NCBI GenBank assembly: GCA_934153675.1
Contig: CAKPFG010000004.1
Span: forward strand, 1 to 64,000
Source of the DNA: an uncultured Bacilli bacterium
Lineage (GTDB): Bacteria; Bacillota_I; Bacilli_A; RF39; UBA660
Length of the DNA stretch: 64,000 bases
Direction: 5' to 3'
Below are positions 62,325-64,000 of this stretch, one piece after another. The notes below the pieces were generated by a model. The model worked only from the letters and a program-made list of their open reading frames with translations. It made no database searches and was not told the origin of the DNA. The position numbers and the translations under genes are program-made. Positions within the stretch are counted from its first letter, which is position 1; every line of letters begins with the position of its first letter.

Positions 62325-63728
62325 ATGAATAATAAAAAAAATAACACTAAAAATAGTTTAATAACGAAAATTTTTAAGGTTTTAAATATGCCAATAGGAA
62401 AGAACAATAAGAAGAAAAATGATATCGTTCTTAATGATTATGAAAAAGTTGTTTTGAATGGTGATGAAACTGTAGATGATTTAAAACAGTATCAGAATAA
62501 AAAGGTGGCCTTTAAGTATGTCGCAAAAACAAAAAAAGGTAAAAAGGTAACTGGTTATTTTTATTCTTATACTAAAAATGATGTTATTTATTTTTTAGAA
62601 AGTGAAGATTTAGAAGTTGTTAGTGTAAAAACAAATAAAGTTATTCAATTTTTAAATAAGAACATAAAAAAGAGTAAGAAAATCAAAACAAGGGTTTTAG
62701 TTTTTATGTTAACTGAGATGTCTACATATTTAAAAAGTGGTATTCCTCTTTCTGAGACTATTGGTATTATGATTAAAGAGGCTAAGAATAAAACCTATAA
62801 AAATATTCTAAGAGAAATGCGTTATGATTTGAATAGTGGCGATAGTTTAAGTATGGCTATGTTAAAAAGGGGTAATGCTTTTCCACCTATTTTAATAAAT
62901 ATGATTAAAACTGCAGAAATGACAGGTGGTATAACTGAATCATTAGATGATATGGCATTGTATTTTGGGGAAATAGATGAAACTAAAAGACAAATGGTAA
63001 GTATTTTAACATATCCTACAATAGTTTTTGCATTTACTATTGCTGTTGTTATGTTTATTATGATTTATGTAATTCCTAAGTTTGTTGAAATATATTCAAC
63101 AATGGATGCTACTAAAATACCAGACTTTACTAAATTTGTCATAGGAGTAAGTAAATTTTTACAAAACAATTTACTATATATTTTATTTGTAATAATTGTC
63201 ATATTATCATTATTTTTAATTTTATATAGAAAAGTAAAGTGGTTTAGAAATGCTTTTCAAAAATTAGGAATGCGTCTTCCTTTTATTGGTGATATTATGA
63301 TATATAATGAAGTTACAATTTTTTCAAAGACATTTTCAACTTTATTAAGACATGATGTATATATAACGGAATCTATGAAAATATTAAATCAATTAACTAA
63401 CAATGAGATATATCATGATATGATTAATCAAACAATCGAAAATATAAAAAGAGGGGAAAAAATTTCCCTTGCCTTTAAAGATCATTGGGCATTTCCGATA
63501 CCTGCTTATGAAATGATTGTTACAGGAGAAAAAACTGGTAAGTTAGCTGATATGATGGAACAGGTAAGCAATTATTATCAAAGTTTACATAAAAGTTCTA
63601 TAATGCGTTTAAAATCATTAATTGAACCTTTTGTTATAATATTACTAGCTTTTCTTGTAGGTTCTATTATATTAGCTGTTGTAATACCTATGTTTAGTAT
63701 GTATGAATCAGTTCAAAATTTAGGGTGA
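62325..63728 (+). CDS. Type II secretion/type IV pilus inner-membrane platform protein (PilC/GspF/ComGB)
   Basis: A 467-residue polytopic protein that couples the assembly ATPase to pilin polymerisation. A basic N-terminal extension (~residues 1-60), then a FKYVAKTKKGKKVTGYFYS segment and two GspF domains (~120-245 and ~325-450), each with FMLTEMSTYLKSGIPLSETIGIM-like and SKTFSTLLRHDVYITESMKI-like helices and paired membrane segments. The GE-G motifs (TGGITESLDDMA; TGEKTGKLADMME) are clear. With ~60 extra N-terminal residues it resembles PilC more than ComGB. The prepilin peptidase follows 4 bp later. Confidence 0.9.
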   Translation: MNNKKNNTKNSLITKIFKVLNMPIGKNNKKKNDIVLNDYEKVVLNGDETVDDLKQYQNKKVAFKYVAKTKKGKKVTGYFYSYTKNDVIYFLESEDLEVVSVKTNKVIQFLNKNIKKSKKIKTRVLVFMLTEMSTYLKSGIPLSETIGIMIKEAKNKTYKNILREMRYDLNSGDSLSMAMLKRGNAFPPILINMIKTAEMTGGITESLDDMALYFGEIDETKRQMVSILTYPTIVFAFTIAVVMFIMIYVIPKFVEIYSTMDATKIPDFTKFVIGVSKFLQNNLLYILFVIIVILSLFLILYRKVKWFRNAFQKLGMRLPFIGDIMIYNEVTIFSKTFSTLLRHDVYITESMKILNQLTNNEIYHDMINQTIENIKRGEKISLAFKDHWAFPIPAYEMIVTGEKTGKLADMMEQVSNYYQSLHKSSIMRLKSLIEPFVIILLAFLVGSIILAVVIPMFSMYESVQNLG

Positions 63729-63732
63729 TAGT

Positions 63733-64000
63733 ATGGAAGTTTATTATGGTATTATAATATTTATTTTTGGGATAGTATTAGGATCTTTTTATACGGTAGT
63801 GGGAGAGAGAATGCCCGATGGTAAGTCTATATTATTCCCTCCTTCAAATTGCCCAAAGTGTGGGCATTTACTTAAATTTTATGAACTTATTCCTATTTTT
63901 TCTTACATATTTCTAAAAGGAAGATGTATTAAATGTAAAAGTAAAATTCCATTGCTTTCTACTATTATAGAGTTTATGACAGGTATTTTATTTTTTCTTG
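63733..64000 (+). CDS. Prepilin peptidase (PilD/ComC), 5' part
   Basis: The frame runs off the window, giving the first 89 residues. An N-terminal helix with GIVLGSFYTVVGERMP is followed by the cytoplasmic zinc-binding loop with two CxxC pairs (NCPKCGHLLKFYELIPIFSY, GRCIKCKSKIP) typical of the PilD type that also N-methylates pilins. The catalytic Asp residues lie beyond the window. It would process the pilin encoded at 9492. ATG 63733 has GGTGAT 3 nt upstream. Confidence 0.9.
   Translation, partial: MEVYYGIIIFIFGIVLGSFYTVVGERMPDGKSILFPPSNCPKCGHLLKFYELIPIFSYIFLKGRCIKCKSKIPLLSTIIEFMTGILFFL

Overview
The window is very AT-rich and comes from a low-GC, walled Firmicutes lineage, most likely an uncultured gut member of class Bacilli close to the Mollicutes/Erysipelotrichia branch. 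This is an inference from content and synteny; there is no rRNA gene here. TGA is used as a stop (for example comN, dnaG and the first bacteriocin-like peptide), so the standard bacterial code applies. Peptidoglycan genes (class B PBP, RodA, MltG, VanY, PrkC) show a wall. Several sporulation families (Gpr, SpoVIF, SpoVB-like, YqfQ-like, a KinB-like kinase) suggest an endospore-forming ancestry or capacity. Many blocks keep Bacillus gene order: rpsT/gpr; ireB-ruvX-yrzB-mltG-trmR; spoVB/comN-secDF; rlmN-prpC-prkC-rsgA-rpe; dnaG-sigA-trmK.

Layout: 1-860 holds the 3' end of a secreted lectin-like repeat protein whose last ~110 bp look like a diversity-generating-retroelement variable region, followed by an IS end. 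991-9900 carries cell-wall and housekeeping genes, then a type IV pilin. 9959-16680 has der, a transglutaminase-like protein, spoVIF, a U32 protease-family protein and a short Rel enzyme. 16696-18663 is glmS behind a glmS ribozyme. 18745-21511 is a compact two-peptide bacteriocin-like operon: C39-peptidase ABC exporter, very small accessory protein, two translationally coupled double-glycine peptides. 21591-24736 encodes a DUF368 flippase and small membrane or unknown proteins. 24776-28198 is decayed: a uvsE pseudogene, one dead and one intact member of the lectin-like family, and an internally deleted IS3-type element. 28202-37999 has RNase J, the IreB/MltG operon, a third decayed family member, SpoVB-like, ComN and SecDF. 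38111-39986 is a thioester adhesin with its own sortase. 40049-46454 is the RlmN/PrpC/PrkC/RsgA/Rpe/Tig block. 46495-53706 contains RodA, a degenerate EIIB-like protein, a KinB-like kinase, MiaB and a CoA-activase/dehydratase-like pair. 54364-64000 has YfhO, an SPFH/zinc-ribbon protein, dnaG-sigA-trmK, a YqfQ-like protein and the start of a pilus assembly operon cut by the window end.

Transcription signals are unusually compact. Many promoters have an extended -10 (TGNTATAAT) ending only 14-19 nt before the start codon, with GGTGAT as Shine-Dalgarno. Many Rho-independent terminators fold over the stop codon of the gene they end. Three operons (bacteriocin exporter, adhesin, dnaG) share a 14-base element, AAAAAAGGATTTTT, at a nearly constant 52-53 bp from the start codon.
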